Source of the DNA: Rheinheimera sp. A13L
GTDB lineage: Bacteria; Pseudomonadota; Gammaproteobacteria; Enterobacterales; Alteromonadaceae
Reading direction: 5' to 3'
Assembly (NCBI RefSeq): GCF_000217935.1
Contig: NZ_AFHI01000067.1
Location: forward strand, 104,911-168,910
Length of the DNA stretch: 64,000 nucleotides
Shown here: positions 47,997 to 58,067 of the stretch, in pieces
Position numbering within the stretch: position 1 is the stretch's first letter
How the letters are laid out: every line of letters starts with the position of its first letter
Made by a program: the position numbers and the translations under genes
Notes under the pieces: generated by a model
What the model was told of the DNA's origin: nothing
Database searches by the model: none
What the model saw: the letters and a program-made list of their open reading frames with translations, nothing else

Positions 47997-48527
47997 TTAA
48001 TAAGGGCAGGGGCTATTCTCTTGCCATAAACGACTACGGCCAGCCTGACTGACACTCAGCCTGAAGTGCCAGCGGTACGGCTCTTTACTGCAATAAACAA
48101 AAGTACCGGACCCCAATAAATCCAGACTACCGTCACTGCGAAACTGCAGTGACGGCCTGTTATAAAACAACTGATGGCTTTTCACCGGGTGTTTCAGTTC
48201 ACGTAATAATAAGTCCTGCCAACTTTTTAAACCTTTCTGATGCAGCTGAATAGGGGCCGAGTTCCAGTCTGAACTGCATAGTTGTCCATGACGCGGGCAT
48301 AGTTGTACCGGCTTTTGCTGGGCTATAGCATGGACTTTGGCGTAGGCCAGATGCTGACTCAGTTGCCGCATAAAGTGTTCGGCCTGCAAGCGTTGCCAGA
48401 CTTCCCGTAAATTAGGCATGCCTATAGCCGAAAGTATCGCAACAATAGCCAATACAATTAAAAGCTCTATCAGGCTAAAAGCCCGTATTTTTAGGATCCT
48501 CTGGTGATATCGCATAAGCCTGACCAT
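47997..48527 (-). CDS. FimT/GspH-type minor pseudopilin (set 2)
   Basis: A 176-residue prepilin on the opposite strand. Site IRA-FSLIE, again with Ala before the cleaved bond as in FimT of set 1, then LLIVLAIVAILSAIGMPNL. The GspH region contains LAYAKVHAIAQQKPVQLC. It closes the second set but needs its own promoter, in the 149-bp gap shared with nadE. An in-frame ATG (codon 6) is an alternative start. Confidence 0.85.
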   Translation of the reverse strand: MVRLMRYHQRILKIRAFSLIELLIVLAIVAILSAIGMPNLREVWQRLQAEHFMRQLSQHLAYAKVHAIAQQKPVQLCPRHGQLCSSDWNSAPIQLHQKGLKSWQDLLLRELKHPVKSHQLFYNRPSLQFRSDGSLDLLGSGTFVYCSKEPYRWHFRLSVSQAGRSRLWQENSPCPY

Positions 48528-48676
48528 CCGTGGAATGTATCAGCTTCAGTTTAGTTGCATTTATGTTAAATATCTAAATGCCAGCTGAAATACAGCTTCT
48601 GCCGCTGCTTGATTGAGTCCGGCGGCAAAAATCGCTACCATAGCGGCAGTTTTTTCATCCTTTAGTGCAGGTTCAG

Positions 48677-50636
<1,960 letters not shown>

Positions 50637-50650
50637 AACCCGGCGTAAAT

Positions 50651-50687
50651 AAAAAGGGGGTAAAGCCATTGGCTTTGCCCCCTTTTT
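50651..50687. terminator. Bidirectional terminator between glnB and ettA
   Basis: A 17-bp stem, AAAAAGGGGGTAAAGCC against GGCTTTGCCCCCTTTTT with one mismatch, with A and T tracts on both sides. It serves the two convergent genes. Confidence 0.92.
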
Positions 50688-50689
50688 CG

Positions 50690-52351
50690 TTAGATCTTTT
50701 TGTATTTAATACGGTGCGGTTGCATTGCATCTGAACCGTAGGTAGCTTTCATCCAGCTTTCATAGTCTGAATAGTTACCTTCGAAGAAGTTCACTTTGCC
50801 TTCGTCACGGTAATCCAGGATGTGAGTGGCAATACGGTCAAGGAACCAACGGTCGTGCGAGATCACCATGGCGCAGCCAGGGAAGTCGAGGATGGCGTTT
50901 TCCAGAGCACGTAAAGTTTCTACGTCCAAATCGTTGGTTGGTTCATCGAGTAACAGCATGTTGCCGCCCGCTTTTAACAGCGCAGCTAAATGCACACGGT
51001 TACGCTCACCACCTGATAAGTCACCAATAAACTTCTGCTGATCATTGCCTTTAAAGTTAAAGCGACCGACATAAGCACGGCTTGGGATCTGGAAGTTACC
51101 AATCTGCAGAATATCCTGACCGTTGGATATTTCCTGCCATACGGTATTTTTCGGATTCATGCTGTCACGGAACTGATCCACGCTGGCAATTTGAACTGTA
51201 TCACCCACTTCAATAGTGCCGCCATCCGCTTGTTCCATGCCTGTGATCATTTTAAACAGCGTCGATTTACCGGCACCGTTCGGGCCGATAATACCAACGA
51301 TGGCGCCTTTTGGAATGCTGAAGCTTAAATCGTCAATCAAAACGCGGTCGCCAAAGGTTTTACGCAGGTTTTTCACTTCCAGCACTTTGTCGCCTAAACG
51401 AGGTCCTGGCGGAATAAACAGCTCGTTGGTTTCATTACGTTTCTGGAAGTCCTGGCTTTGCAGTTCTTCAAAACGCGCCATACGGGCTTTGCTCTTGGCA
51501 TGACGGCCTTTTGGATTGGTGCGAACCCATTCCAATTCCTGCTTGATAGAACGCTGACGCGCATTTTCGCTGCGTTCTTCCTGTTCTAAACGGGCATCTT
51601 TTTGCTCTAACCATGAGGAGTAGTTGCCTTCCCACGGAATACCTTCGCCGCGGTCCAGCTCTAAAATCCAGCCAGCTACATTGTCGAGGAAATAACGGTC
51701 GTGGGTAATAGCCACTACAGTGCCTGTGTAATCGTGCAGGAAACGTTCTAACCAGGCCACAGATTCAGCGTCCAAGTGGTTAGTTGGTTCGTCAAGCAGC
51801 AGCATGTCTGGTTTTTCTAACAGTAAACGGCAGATAGCCACACGGCGGCGTTCACCACCTGATAAGTGTTTAATCAGCGCATCCCAGGCTGGCAGACGCA
51901 GTGCATCGGCAGCACGGTCAAGGATATTGTCGAGGTTATGACCTTCTTTGGCCTGAATAATAGCTTCCAACTCACCTTGTTCACGGGCTAAAGCGTCAAA
52001 GTCAGCATTTTCTTCTGCGTAAGCAGCGTATACCTGATCCAAACGGGTTAAGGCGTTTTTCACATCAGCAACGGCTTCTTCTACCACTTCACGCACGGTT
52101 TTTTCCGGGTCAAGCTGAGGTTCCTGTGGCAAATAACCAATATTGATACCGGCTAAAGCACGGGCTTCACCGTCAAATTCCTGATCCACGCCAGCCATAA
52201 TGCGCAGCAAGCTGGATTTACCTGAACCGTTTAAACCCAAAACACCAATTTTTGCACCTGGGAAAAACGACAGCGAAATGTCTTTTAAAATAGTACGTTT
52301 TGGCGGCACTACTTTCGACATGCGGTACATGCTGTAAATATACTGAGCCAT
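50690..52351 (-). CDS. ettA: Energy-dependent translational throttle protein EttA (ABC-F)
   Basis: EttA binds the ribosomal E site and gates entry into elongation according to the ADP/ATP ratio. Two ABC domains are visible (GLNGSGKSS, LSGGERRRV, LLDEPTNHLD; GPNGAGKST, LSGGERNRV, LLDEPTNDLD), joined by the EttA linker with its arm (GRHAKSKARMARFEEL). The start MAQYIYSMYRMSKVVPPKR at 52351 is conserved and follows GAGTGA, giving 553 residues. Confidence 0.97.
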   Translation of the reverse strand: MAQYIYSMYRMSKVVPPKRTILKDISLSFFPGAKIGVLGLNGSGKSSLLRIMAGVDQEFDGEARALAGINIGYLPQEPQLDPEKTVREVVEEAVADVKNALTRLDQVYAAYAEENADFDALAREQGELEAIIQAKEGHNLDNILDRAADALRLPAWDALIKHLSGGERRRVAICRLLLEKPDMLLLDEPTNHLDAESVAWLERFLHDYTGTVVAITHDRYFLDNVAGWILELDRGEGIPWEGNYSSWLEQKDARLEQEERSENARQRSIKQELEWVRTNPKGRHAKSKARMARFEELQSQDFQKRNETNELFIPPGPRLGDKVLEVKNLRKTFGDRVLIDDLSFSIPKGAIVGIIGPNGAGKSTLFKMITGMEQADGGTIEVGDTVQIASVDQFRDSMNPKNTVWQEISNGQDILQIGNFQIPSRAYVGRFNFKGNDQQKFIGDLSGGERNRVHLAALLKAGGNMLLLDEPTNDLDVETLRALENAILDFPGCAMVISHDRWFLDRIATHILDYRDEGKVNFFEGNYSDYESWMKATYGSDAMQPHRIKYKKI

Positions 52352-52513
52352 AAGAGTCACTCATCTTGTTGTTTAGAATGCGGCAATTGTACGTTATTTT
52401 TAAAAAACAGGGGAACAGCGCCAGGCAGGAAAGGGCATTTTAATTCGTCTTTAATCTGGTTTTCTGCTCTAATAGTCGCAATTAAACTAACAGTTCAGAT
52501 AAAGGTGGTTGCC

Positions 52514-52867
52514 ATGGGCGAATATTCACATGATCCGGTGTTTCAAAATTTTATTGCGGAAGCCAAAACCCATGGTGTGGTTTGGACTTTAGCAAACGGC
52601 GAAGATTTGCTGGTGGTGGAGTCTGTTGATTTTGAAGACACAGACGTGATGCCTTTCTGGTCCAGTCAGGAAGCGGCTTTAGTGCATTGTTCGGATGAAT
52701 GGTCAGATTACAAACCTGAAGCTATTCCACTGGACGTGTTTTGTGAAGGCTGGCTGCAAGAAATGTACGACGATGGCGTATTGATTGGCACCAACTGGGA
52801 TGAATCCTTAAATGGCCCTGAAGTAGAGCCACGTGAAATTTTAGAAGCTCTGGCTTTAGTGCAGTAA
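52514..52867 (+). CDS. DUF2750 family protein
   Basis: A 117-residue acidic cytoplasmic protein. The pattern F..E....GVVWTL..GEDLLVVES..F......PFWSSQEAAL and IPLDVFCEGWLQEMYDDGVLIGTNWD is that of DUF2750, a family of unknown function. The ATG at 52514 has AAAGGTGG upstream. An in-frame GTG at 52505 overlaps that site. It is a single gene with a terminator. Confidence 0.82.
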   Translation: MGEYSHDPVFQNFIAEAKTHGVVWTLANGEDLLVVESVDFEDTDVMPFWSSQEAALVHCSDEWSDYKPEAIPLDVFCEGWLQEMYDDGVLIGTNWDESLNGPEVEPREILEALALVQ

Positions 52868-52883
52868 AATTTTAAAATGAAAC

Positions 52884-52907
52884 AGGCGACGTAAGTCGCC
52901 TTTTTTT
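52884..52907 (+). terminator. Terminator after DUF2750 gene
   Basis: AGGCGAC, GTAA, GTCGCCT then seven T. The T tract touches the left end of palindromic repeat copy E. Confidence 0.9.
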
Positions 52908-53033
52908 ATCCTCGTCGTACTTGCAGCCACAGCGTTGTTGACTTCGCGCTCTCGCTCCAGTCACATAGTGGACTATGCTCCTGGAGACTCGCACACTTGT
53001 CGCCTAGCTGCAGCAGCAATTACTTTGAGGATA
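52907..53033 (+). repeat. ERIC-like palindromic repeat, copy E
   Basis: A 127-bp element from TATCC to GGATA with the CATAGTGGACTATG centre and CGCCTAGCTGCAGCAGCAAT near the right end. Same length as copy C. It abuts a terminator T tract, as palindromic elements often do. Confidence 0.82.
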
Positions 53034-53139
53034 GATTGCTGAAATAACAACTTTTGATGGACGGTCTGTTGTTACAGCTCAGATCCAATATCTAACTTGG
53101 CCCGTAACGGTTCACATCATCTACTAACAGGAGCTACTA

Positions 53140-53694
53140 ATGAAAACAATGAAGAAAATGCTGACGGCAGCTTTACTGCTTAGCGCAAGCGGCGTGGCTT
53201 TTGCCAATAGCTGTGGCGAAATTTTAGGCCATTCACTGCCGCAGTTACGTAAAAAAGAAACTCTGGATTTATGTGAAACTTATAAAGGTAAAACTTTATT
53301 GATCGTTAATACCGCCAGTAAATGTGGTTTTACTCCTCAATTTACTGCGTTGCAGTCCTTGTATGAAAAGTACAAGGATCAAGGCTTAGTGGTTTTAGGT
53401 TTCCCGTCAGACGATTTTATGCAGGAGCATGACGATGCGGAAAAAACTGCTGAAGTCTGTTACATCAACTACGGCGTGACTTTCCCGATGTTTGCCACCA
53501 GCGCTGTACGCGGCAGTGATGTGAATCCGGTCTTTAAAGCTTTAATTGCTAAAACAGGTGAAAAACCGTCCTGGAACTTTAACAAATATCTGGTCAGCAA
53601 AGACGAGCAACAGGTCAAACACTTTGGCAGCAAAGTCTCGCCAGACGATGCTGATTTTGTCAAAGAAGTGGAAGCTTTACTAAAGGCAGAATAA
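53140..53694 (+). CDS. Exported glutathione peroxidase family protein
   Basis: A 184-residue thiol peroxidase of the GPx/BtuE family with an N-terminal signal peptide (ALLLSASGVAFA, cleavage before Asn23), so it acts in the periplasm. The peroxidatic Cys62 lies in NTASKCGFTPQ, and a second cysteine in EVCYINYGVTFPMF could resolve it with thioredoxin-like donors. The WNF motif (SWNFNKYLV) is kept. The usual GFPCNQF is GFPSDDF here, so the catalytic Gln is replaced. It is a single gene ending in a terminator. Confidence 0.88.
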   Translation: MKTMKKMLTAALLLSASGVAFANSCGEILGHSLPQLRKKETLDLCETYKGKTLLIVNTASKCGFTPQFTALQSLYEKYKDQGLVVLGFPSDDFMQEHDDAEKTAEVCYINYGVTFPMFATSAVRGSDVNPVFKALIAKTGEKPSWNFNKYLVSKDEQQVKHFGSKVSPDDADFVKEVEALLKAE

Positions 53695-53715
53695 GTCGCA
53701 GGTCTGAGCCAACAG

Positions 53716-53740
53716 AAGCCAGCTGATGCTGGCTTTTTTG
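53716..53740 (+). terminator. Terminator after the peroxidase gene
   Basis: AAGCCAGC, TGAT, GCTGGCTT followed by TTTTGTTTT. Confidence 0.9.
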
Positions 53741-53824
53741 TTTTCATTTGAATTTAACCTGTGCTTGCTTATTCCTTTAGTGAAGCTTAATATTTCTTTT
53801 AGTTATTAAGCTTTGTGGTTTTTT

Positions 53825-54574
53825 ATGTCTGCTTTGGTGCTTATTTCGGCCCTGATTATTGGCTTAAGTGTGGGGTTGTTAGGATCGGGTGGTTCTATTC
53901 TGACAGTGCCTGTACTGGTGCATCTGGTGCAGTTGCCGGAAAAAATCGCCATAGTCTCGTCTTTAGGTGTAGTGGCTCAAATCAGCTTTATTGCTTTATT
54001 GCCTTATCTGTGGCGACGCCATCTCGATTTCGCTTTATTTAAGCGTTTTGCTGTACCCGCCTTTTTTGGAACTTTGCTGGGAGTTGCTTTAGCTCAATGG
54101 CTGCACTCATCTTTTCAACTATTAATTCTGGCTATTTTAATGCTGGGCAGCGCCGCTAATATGTGGCGTCAACACATCTGGCAGTGGCAGATCCATTCTT
54201 CTTTATTGTTGGCTGCTCTGGCGATGTGTTTAGGTATGCTGACCGGTTTGGTGGGGGTGGGCGGCGGTTTTTTAATAGTTCCCTTACTGCTTGCGGTAAC
54301 AACAATCCCTATGTCAGGTGCTATAGCCTGTAGTCTGGCATTAATTTTTCTGCAAAGCAGCACTGGCTTTATCAGCCATTACTGGCTGATGTCTGTTCAG
54401 GGTGAAAGCTTGCCGCTGGAACTGATTGGCTGGCTGGGGTTAATTGGTGCTGGGGGCAGTTTGCTTGGCATCATCTTGTCGGCTTATATTCCACAGTTAT
54501 GGGTGCGGAAAAGCTTTTCTATACTGCTGATGGGGACTGCGGTCTCATTACTTTGGCCTGTCTTCTCTTTATGA
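53825..54574 (+). CDS. TauE/SafE family permease
   Basis: A 249-residue integral membrane protein with about eight helices in two repeats, each opening with a glycine-rich motif: [17 protein letters not shown] near residue 14 and [16 protein letters not shown] near 145. The family exports sulfite, sulfonates or related anions. A paralogue lies in the persulfide cluster at 60488. The ATG at 53825 is used rather than an upstream TTG. The stop overlaps the end of rnhA tail to tail. Confidence 0.85.
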   Translation: MSALVLISALIIGLSVGLLGSGGSILTVPVLVHLVQLPEKIAIVSSLGVVAQISFIALLPYLWRRHLDFALFKRFAVPAFFGTLLGVALAQWLHSSFQLLILAILMLGSAANMWRQHIWQWQIHSSLLLAALAMCLGMLTGLVGVGGGFLIVPLLLAVTTIPMSGAIACSLALIFLQSSTGFISHYWLMSVQGESLPLELIGWLGLIGAGGSLLGIILSAYIPQLWVRKSFSILLMGTAVSLLWPVFSL

Positions 54575-55039
54575 CGAGGCCTGGAAACCAGTGTCCACTT
54601 CTGTGGCATTGTGGGTAGCCGCGATTCTGGCTAACTCGTCACAACGTTCGTTTTCCGGATGTCCTGCATGCCCTTTGACCCAATGCCAGTTTACCTTATG
54701 TCCCTGACAGGCTGCATCTAAGCGACGCCATAAATCCTGATTTTTTACAGGTTCTCTCTGACTTGTTTTCCAGTTGTTTTTTTTCCAGTTGGTCAGCCAC
54801 TGCGTAATACCTAAACGCACATACTGGCTGTCAGTGGTTAAGTCCACATCACAAGGCTGTTTTAAACTTTCCAGACCAATAATAGCAGCAAGTAATTCCA
54901 TTCTGTTGTTGGTGGTTTTCTGGTAGCCGCCAGACATTTCTTTTTGGTGCTCCTGATAACGTAAAACCACGCCATAACCGCCTGGTCCTGGGTTTCCAAG
55001 ACAAGATCCGTCTGTATAGATTGCTACTGTTTTACGCAT
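54569..55039 (-). CDS. rnhA: Ribonuclease HI
   Basis: RNase HI removes the RNA strand of RNA/DNA hybrids. Catalytic residues Asp10 ([11 protein letters not shown]), Glu48 (NNRMELL) and Asp70 (TDSQYV) are in their standard positions, and the basic protrusion [12 protein letters not shown] and the [19 protein letters not shown] helix are present. The ATG at 55039 gives 156 residues, normal for the family, behind GGGAAG. Divergent from dnaQ, as in E. coli. Confidence 0.97.
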   Translation of the reverse strand: MRKTVAIYTDGSCLGNPGPGGYGVVLRYQEHQKEMSGGYQKTTNNRMELLAAIIGLESLKQPCDVDLTTDSQYVRLGITQWLTNWKKNNWKTSQREPVKNQDLWRRLDAACQGHKVNWHWVKGHAGHPENERCDELARIAATHNATEVDTGFQASS

Positions 55040-55104
55040 CGATGCTTCCCACAACTGAAATCGGCGTATAATCTAACGTAAAAGCGCTAAGAACACGAAT
55101 CAGA

Positions 55105-55809
55105 ATGCTGAAAAGACAGATAGTACTCGACACCGAAACCACAGGCTTAAGTCCGCAGGAAGGCCATCGCATCATAGAAATTGGTTGTGTAGAGCTGATT
55201 AACCGTCGGCTGACCGGCAATAACTTCCATGTGTATCTGCAACCGGACCGATTGATTGATCAGGAAGCCATAGCGGTTCACGGTATTACCAATGAGTTTT
55301 TAATAGGTAAGCAAAGGTTTGCCGAAATAGCCCAGCAGTTTTGCCAGTATATAGCGGGCGCTGAACTGGTGATCCATAACGCAGCCTTCGACGTTGGCTT
55401 TATCAACCACGAATTTAACCTGCTGCGTCCTGCACTTTCGCCTGTCACTGATATCTGTGGTGTACTGGATACGCTAAAAATGGCGCGTGAAGCCCATCCT
55501 GGACAGAAAAATAACCTGGATGCTCTATGCCGTCGCTATGACATTAACAACAGCCACCGTACTTTACACGGCGCCTTGTTGGATGCTGAAATTTTGGCTG
55601 ATGTTTATCTGGCGATGACAGGGGGGCAAGTCAGCTTAAATTTAGCCAATGATGAACAAGCAGCAGCCCAACAAAATGTGGTGGTAGGGCAACTAAAACG
55701 AACCAGTCGTTTACCTGTTATTTTTGCCTCTGACGCTGAATTGCAGTCGCATGAGCAACGTCTGGATCTGGTGCAGAAAAAAGGAGGAAGTTGCTTGTGG
55801 CGAAATTAA
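55105..55809 (+). CDS. dnaQ: DNA polymerase III epsilon subunit (proofreading exonuclease)
   Basis: A 234-residue DEDDh 3'-5' exonuclease. ExoI motif LDTETTG (Asp9, Glu11), ExoII HNAAFDVGFINHE, ExoIII HGALLDAEILADVY with the catalytic His are complete. The C-terminal part, which includes a linker to the polymerase subunit, ends QRLDLVQKKGGSCLWRN. Its last 13 bases overlap the next gene. Confidence 0.96.
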   Translation: MLKRQIVLDTETTGLSPQEGHRIIEIGCVELINRRLTGNNFHVYLQPDRLIDQEAIAVHGITNEFLIGKQRFAEIAQQFCQYIAGAELVIHNAAFDVGFINHEFNLLRPALSPVTDICGVLDTLKMAREAHPGQKNNLDALCRRYDINNSHRTLHGALLDAEILADVYLAMTGGQVSLNLANDEQAAAQQNVVVGQLKRTSRLPVIFASDAELQSHEQRLDLVQKKGGSCLWRN

Positions 55810-57215
55810 TGTACACGCTTTTGTTATGTTTGAGCCTGCAGTTAATGGCGCAGGATGTTGGCGTAACGACGGACAGCGTCGGCGAATCGCTGAATGATCC
55901 AACAGGTTTAAGTGTGTTGCCCGATTTACCCGCCAAAAACCAGATCCCTTTGTTTGATAACAGATTCCGCATTGATTACGAAGTGGAAGAAATTACCATG
56001 GTCTTTTTCCGCAAACGAGGTTCAGCGTCCGTTATTTTGGTGAAGCCCGACGGCAGCAAAGTGAATGTTATTAATGCCGACGATCAGGATATCGAGTGGT
56101 TTGACGATAAAACCTACGATTTGATTAAAATTAAGAAGCCTACTCCTGGTCCCTGGCAGGCATTGGGGCAAATTTTGCCAGAAAGCAAAATTATGGTACT
56201 GACAGATATAGAGTTAAATGTTCCTCCATTACCAGATCATTTGATGGTAGGGGAAACCATTAAAGTGACAGCAACATTGACCAATGGGGGCAAGCCTATA
56301 GTGGCAAAAGACTTCCGTGATTTGCTGCGGCTTGATGTACTTTTTATCAGCAGCAACAACTCGGAACATGAGAATTTTGGTGCTGGTGTGATTGAACTGA
56401 CGACTCTGGCTGATGATGGCCGCAATTTTGATGAAAAACCCAGGGACGGTATTTTTACCGGTGAATTTAAACTGGAGATGAAACCGGGCCAGTGGTTACC
56501 CAAGTTTGTGGTGAAAACGCCTTTATATACCCGCGAGGTAGTTCAGGAGCCTGTGATTATTCATAAAAGCCCAATCAGCTACGAGGTGGCGCAGGCGACA
56601 ACAGCCGAAGATTTGCATTGGCTGACTTTTAAAGTGACAGATCCTATGATTAATCCAAGGTCAGTCGCTTTGCAGGGTAAGGTTCGTTTTCCAAATAATG
56701 AAATACAAAGTTTTACCCTGGGCGAAAGTGCCGAAGTGGATAAAAAGTTGAAAATAGTCAATTACGCCAGCGGCACTTATAAAGTCGAAAGCACCCTGTT
56801 TGCTCAGACAGTGACGGGGCGCGATGTAGTGATCACCTTACCTCAAGCATCTTTTGTTGCTCAAGTGATAGAGCCAGAACCTGTGGTGGCTGCTACAGAG
56901 GATACAGGCCTGAATACTCAAGCCGCAGAAATGCAGGCCAGCCCTGTGGTGACTGAGCCTGTAGTGGAAGAAAAGAAACCTTTCCCATGGTTATTAGTGA
57001 TCCTGAGCAACATTGTTATTTTAGGTGGTGGTGGTTTTGCCATTTGGATGGTCGCAACGGATCGTTCATTTAAGACCTTGTTTGCGAAAAAGAACAACTC
57101 GATGGATTTAGATACTATTGCCATGCCTGGACCAGGTGAAGCAAAAGCGAGCAGTTCAGGGCAAAAAAGCAGCAAGTCGAACGACATTCTGGAACTTTCT
57201 TTACCGGATGATTAA
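55797..57215 (+). CDS. TIGR03503-like membrane protein
   Basis: A 472-residue protein with a signal peptide (KLMYTLLLCLSLQLMA), a long periplasmic part rich in beta strands, and one membrane helix near the C-terminus (WLLVILSNIVILGGGGFAIW) followed by a cytoplasmic tail. It matches my memory of the TIGR03503 family, which sits after dnaQ in marine gammaproteobacteria. Function unknown. The GTG at 55797, 9 bases after AGGAGG, is the best start; it lies inside dnaQ, implying coupling. Confidence 0.75.
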   Translation: MAKLMYTLLLCLSLQLMAQDVGVTTDSVGESLNDPTGLSVLPDLPAKNQIPLFDNRFRIDYEVEEITMVFFRKRGSASVILVKPDGSKVNVINADDQDIEWFDDKTYDLIKIKKPTPGPWQALGQILPESKIMVLTDIELNVPPLPDHLMVGETIKVTATLTNGGKPIVAKDFRDLLRLDVLFISSNNSEHENFGAGVIELTTLADDGRNFDEKPRDGIFTGEFKLEMKPGQWLPKFVVKTPLYTREVVQEPVIIHKSPISYEVAQATTAEDLHWLTFKVTDPMINPRSVALQGKVRFPNNEIQSFTLGESAEVDKKLKIVNYASGTYKVESTLFAQTVTGRDVVITLPQASFVAQVIEPEPVVAATEDTGLNTQAAEMQASPVVTEPVVEEKKPFPWLLVILSNIVILGGGGFAIWMVATDRSFKTLFAKKNNSMDLDTIAMPGPGEAKASSSGQKSSKSNDILELSLPDD

Positions 57216-57243
57216 GGAATAAACAAAAGCGGCAAAAAAGTCG

Positions 57244-57272
57244 TTGACGGCCCACCAGTGAATCCGTATTAT
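57244..57272 (+). promoter_or_regulatory. tRNA-Asp operon promoter
   Basis: TTGACG, exactly 17 bp, TATTAT, then a GC-rich discriminator (CCCGCCGC), the signature of a growth-rate-regulated stable RNA promoter. It lies 51 bp before the first tRNA. Confidence 0.85.
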
Positions 57273-57323
57273 TCCCGCCGCACAGCAGCATACCCAATTG
57301 AAAATGCTGCAGTGTATTGGCGC

Positions 57324-57400
57324 GGAGCGGTAGTTCAGTCGGTTAGAATACCGGCCTGTCACGCCGGGGGTCGCGGGTTCGAGTCCCGTCCGCTCCGCCA
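57324..57400 (+). tRNA. tRNA-Asp (GTC), copy 1
   Basis: 77 nt including encoded CCA. The acceptor GGAGCGG pairs with CCGCTCC, the D-loop is TTCAGTCGGTTAGAAT, the anticodon loop CTGTCAC with GTC at 57358-57360, and the T arm GCGGGTTCGAGTCCCGT. All four copies are identical. Confidence 0.98.
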
Positions 57401-57419
57401 ATTTAATAAATGCTTCTTC

Positions 57420-57496
57420 GGAGCGGTAGTTCAGTCGGTTAGAATACCGGCCTGTCACGCCGGGGGTCGCGGGTTCGAGTCCCGTCCGCTCCGCCA
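57420..57496 (+). tRNA. tRNA-Asp (GTC), copy 2
   Basis: Identical to copy 1, with encoded CCA. The spacer of 19 nt from copy 1 (ATTTAATAAATGCTTCTTC) is the shortest in the array. Confidence 0.98.
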
Positions 57497-57523
57497 CAAA
57501 GCATTTATAGTTTGTCTGATTCC

Positions 57524-57600
57524 GGAGCGGTAGTTCAGTCGGTTAGAATACCGGCCTGTCACGCCGGGGGTCGCGGGTTCGAGTCCCGTCCGCTCCGCCA
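57524..57600 (+). tRNA. tRNA-Asp (GTC), copy 3
   Basis: Identical to copy 1. The 27-nt spacer before it does not resemble the other spacers, so the units were not duplicated very recently, or gene conversion keeps only the tRNAs alike. Confidence 0.98.
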
Positions 57601-57642
57601 ATTCAGCAAACAAGCCATTAGAGCGCAAGCTCACTCCAGCGC

Positions 57643-57719
57643 GGAGCGGTAGTTCAGTCGGTTAGAATACCGGCCTGTCACGCCGGGGGTCGCGGGTTCG
57701 AGTCCCGTCCGCTCCGCCA
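57643..57719 (+). tRNA. tRNA-Asp (GTC), copy 4
   Basis: Identical to copy 1, with encoded CCA. It is followed by the operon terminator. Confidence 0.98.
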
Positions 57720-57814
57720 TTTTACTGGGTTTGTCACTCAGTAAACAAATCAACCAGCCTTGAGCTGGTTTTTTTATTCGCCGCCATCCATGGCGCTCAC
57801 CCTGTCGGGCCAAC
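57716..57814 (+). repeat. 99-bp direct repeat, left copy
   Basis: It begins at the final GCCA of tRNA copy 4, includes the terminator and ends in GGGCCAAC of the dispersed CCATCCATGGC element. The right copy at 57969-58067 differs at two positions. Confidence 0.9.
57752..57777 (+). terminator. Terminator of the tRNA-Asp operon
   Basis: AACCAGC, CTTGA, GCTGGTT then TTTTT. A second copy occurs in the duplicated segment at 58005-58030. Confidence 0.9.
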
Positions 57815-57850
57815 GCTGCGCGTTGTTCAAAATTGCTCCGGGCAATTTTG
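57775..57850 (+). repeat. Dispersed CCATCCATGGC element with hairpins
   Basis: TTCGCCGCCATCCATGGCGC then TCACCCTGTCGGGCCAACGC is shared with 20236-20288. It is followed by AAAATTGCTCCGGGCAATTTT, a hairpin analogous in position to those at 20287 and 20360. Confidence 0.55.
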
Positions 57851-57869
57851 TACTCTTAAAATTCGGTCA

Positions 57870-57972
57870 TCTGCCGACAGCAGTTCAGTCGGTTGCTCTC
57901 TGTTAAAGCATGGCCGGCCTGTCACGCCCAAGGTTGAAAGATGCGCGGGTTCGAGTCCCGGCAGCGAAGCCA
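57870..57972 (+). pseudogene. Decayed tRNA-Asp-like unit
   Basis: It keeps AGTTCAGTCGGTT, GGCCGGCCTGTCACGCC with the Asp anticodon context, GCGGGTTCGAGTCCCG and a final GCCA. However, extra bases in the D arm (GCTCTCTGTTAAAGCAT) and variable region (AAGGTTGAAAGAT) break the cloverleaf, and the acceptor ends no longer match. A fifth array unit that has degenerated, perhaps mixed with another tRNA sequence. Confidence 0.65.
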
Positions 57973-58067
57973 TTTTACTGGGTATATCACTCAGTAAACA
58001 AATCAACCAGCCTTGAGCTGGTTTTTTTATTCGCCGCCATCCATGGCGCTCACCCTGTCGGGCCAAC
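57969..58067 (+). repeat. 99-bp direct repeat, right copy
   Basis: Matches 57716-57814 at 97 of 99 positions (differences GGTTTGTC against GGTATATC). It again begins at a tRNA GCCA end and carries a full terminator. Its right edge is the junction with the broken kinase gene. Confidence 0.9.

Noticed and set aside
57258..57533. Open frames of 90-98 codons across the tRNA-Asp array on both strands
   Set aside because: They consist of translated tRNA copies (repeated AERTGLEPATPGVTGRYSNRLNYRS), a well-known artefact of tRNA repeats.
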